From: Achromobacter sp.
GTDB taxonomy: Bacteria > Pseudomonadota > Gammaproteobacteria > Burkholderiales > Burkholderiaceae_B
Reading direction: 5' to 3'
DNA: 5,689 nucleotides
Assembly: GCA_003454835.1 (NCBI GenBank)
Contig: DMTA01000526.1
Location: 1 to 5,689 of the forward strand
Part shown: positions 5,515-5,689 of the stretch, in pieces
Layout: each line of letters begins with the position of its first letter
Numbering within the stretch: the stretch's first letter is position 1
The notes under the pieces: model-generated
Told to the model about the DNA's origin: nothing
Database searches by the model: none
What the model saw: only the letters and a program-made list of their open reading frames with translations
Program-made: the position numbers and the translations under genes

Positions 5515-5689
5515 TTACTCGGGCGCCTGCATGCCCAGCGCGGCTGCCACGCGGGCAGCGTCGTCGCGAGCCTGTTGCAAGGTGGCCGCCACGATGGTGA
5601 TGTGGCCCATCTTGCGGCCGCGGCGCGCCTCGCGCTTGCCGTACAGGTGCAGCTTGGCCGAGGGCACGGCCAGCGCGGCCGCCCAATCG
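5515..5689 (-). CDS. purK: N5-carboxyaminoimidazole ribonucleotide synthase, C-terminal end (partial)
   Basis: Only the last 57 codons plus a TAA stop (5517-5515) are inside the window; the gene enters from the right edge. The full enzyme is an ATP-grasp protein that carboxylates aminoimidazole ribonucleotide (AIR) in purine synthesis, acting with PurE. The visible part contains [21 protein letters not shown] (residues 13-33 of the fragment), the conserved C-terminal motif of PurK (KxEaRxGRKMGH), followed by a helix rich in Ala and Arg. It lies 11 nt upstream of sua5 on the same strand. A purE-purK-sua5 order is, from memory, common in Burkholderiales, so the two are probably cotranscribed. 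Confidence 0.9.
   Translation of the reverse strand, partial: DWAAALAVPSAKLHLYGKREARRGRKMGHITIVAATLQQARDDAARVAAALGMQAPE

Noticed and set aside
1..5689. Mobile element, CRISPR array, phage or defence genes
   Set aside because: No transposase-like product, terminal inverted repeats, regularly spaced repeats or tRNA-like sequence was seen; every large reading frame with family motifs is a metabolic, transport or regulatory gene.

Overview
This is a GC-rich chromosomal window. Gene content and protein similarity suggest a beta-proteobacterium of the Burkholderiales, most likely Alcaligenaceae (Achromobacter/Bordetella type). The main pointers are a Bug/TctC-family periplasmic binding protein (a family greatly expanded in those genera), a PcaR/PobR-type IclR regulator, and the purK-sua5 gene pair. 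The genus assignment is recalled from family knowledge, not from a search.

Layout from left to right. (1) Positions 1-846, minus strand: the N-terminal 282 residues of an AapJ/BztA-type periplasmic amino-acid-binding protein, cut by the left edge. (2) Positions 847-1202: a 356-bp divergent intergenic region, less GC-rich than the genes, with A/T tracts and a PcaR-like inverted repeat. (3) Positions 1203-4441, plus strand: a compact four-gene set. It encodes a Bug-family binding protein with a Tat-like signal peptide, the alpha and beta subunits of a 3-oxoacid (probably 3-oxoadipate) CoA-transferase, and a PcaR/PobR-type regulator whose start codon overlaps the transferase stop codon. (4) Positions 4454-5689, minus strand: a convergent pair with sua5 (threonylcarbamoyl-AMP synthase) downstream of the 3' end of purK, which is cut by the right edge.

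How the genes may work together. The CoA-transferase would activate 3-oxoadipate with succinyl-CoA, the penultimate step of the beta-ketoadipate pathway for protocatechuate and catechol. The regulator made from the same probable transcript belongs to the subfamily that controls those genes. A candidate operator in front of the first gene suggests feedback through the operon's own regulator. The binding protein has no TctA/TctB membrane partner here, so its ligand and transport partner are open; a link to aromatic or dicarboxylic acid uptake is inferred from context only. The sua5/purK pair is housekeeping (tRNA t6A modification and purine synthesis) and unrelated.

I see no mobile element, CRISPR array, tRNA or rRNA. 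All complete genes look intact. I see no clearly new system; the most interesting point is the binding protein + CoA-transferase + co-transcribed PcaR-type regulator arrangement.
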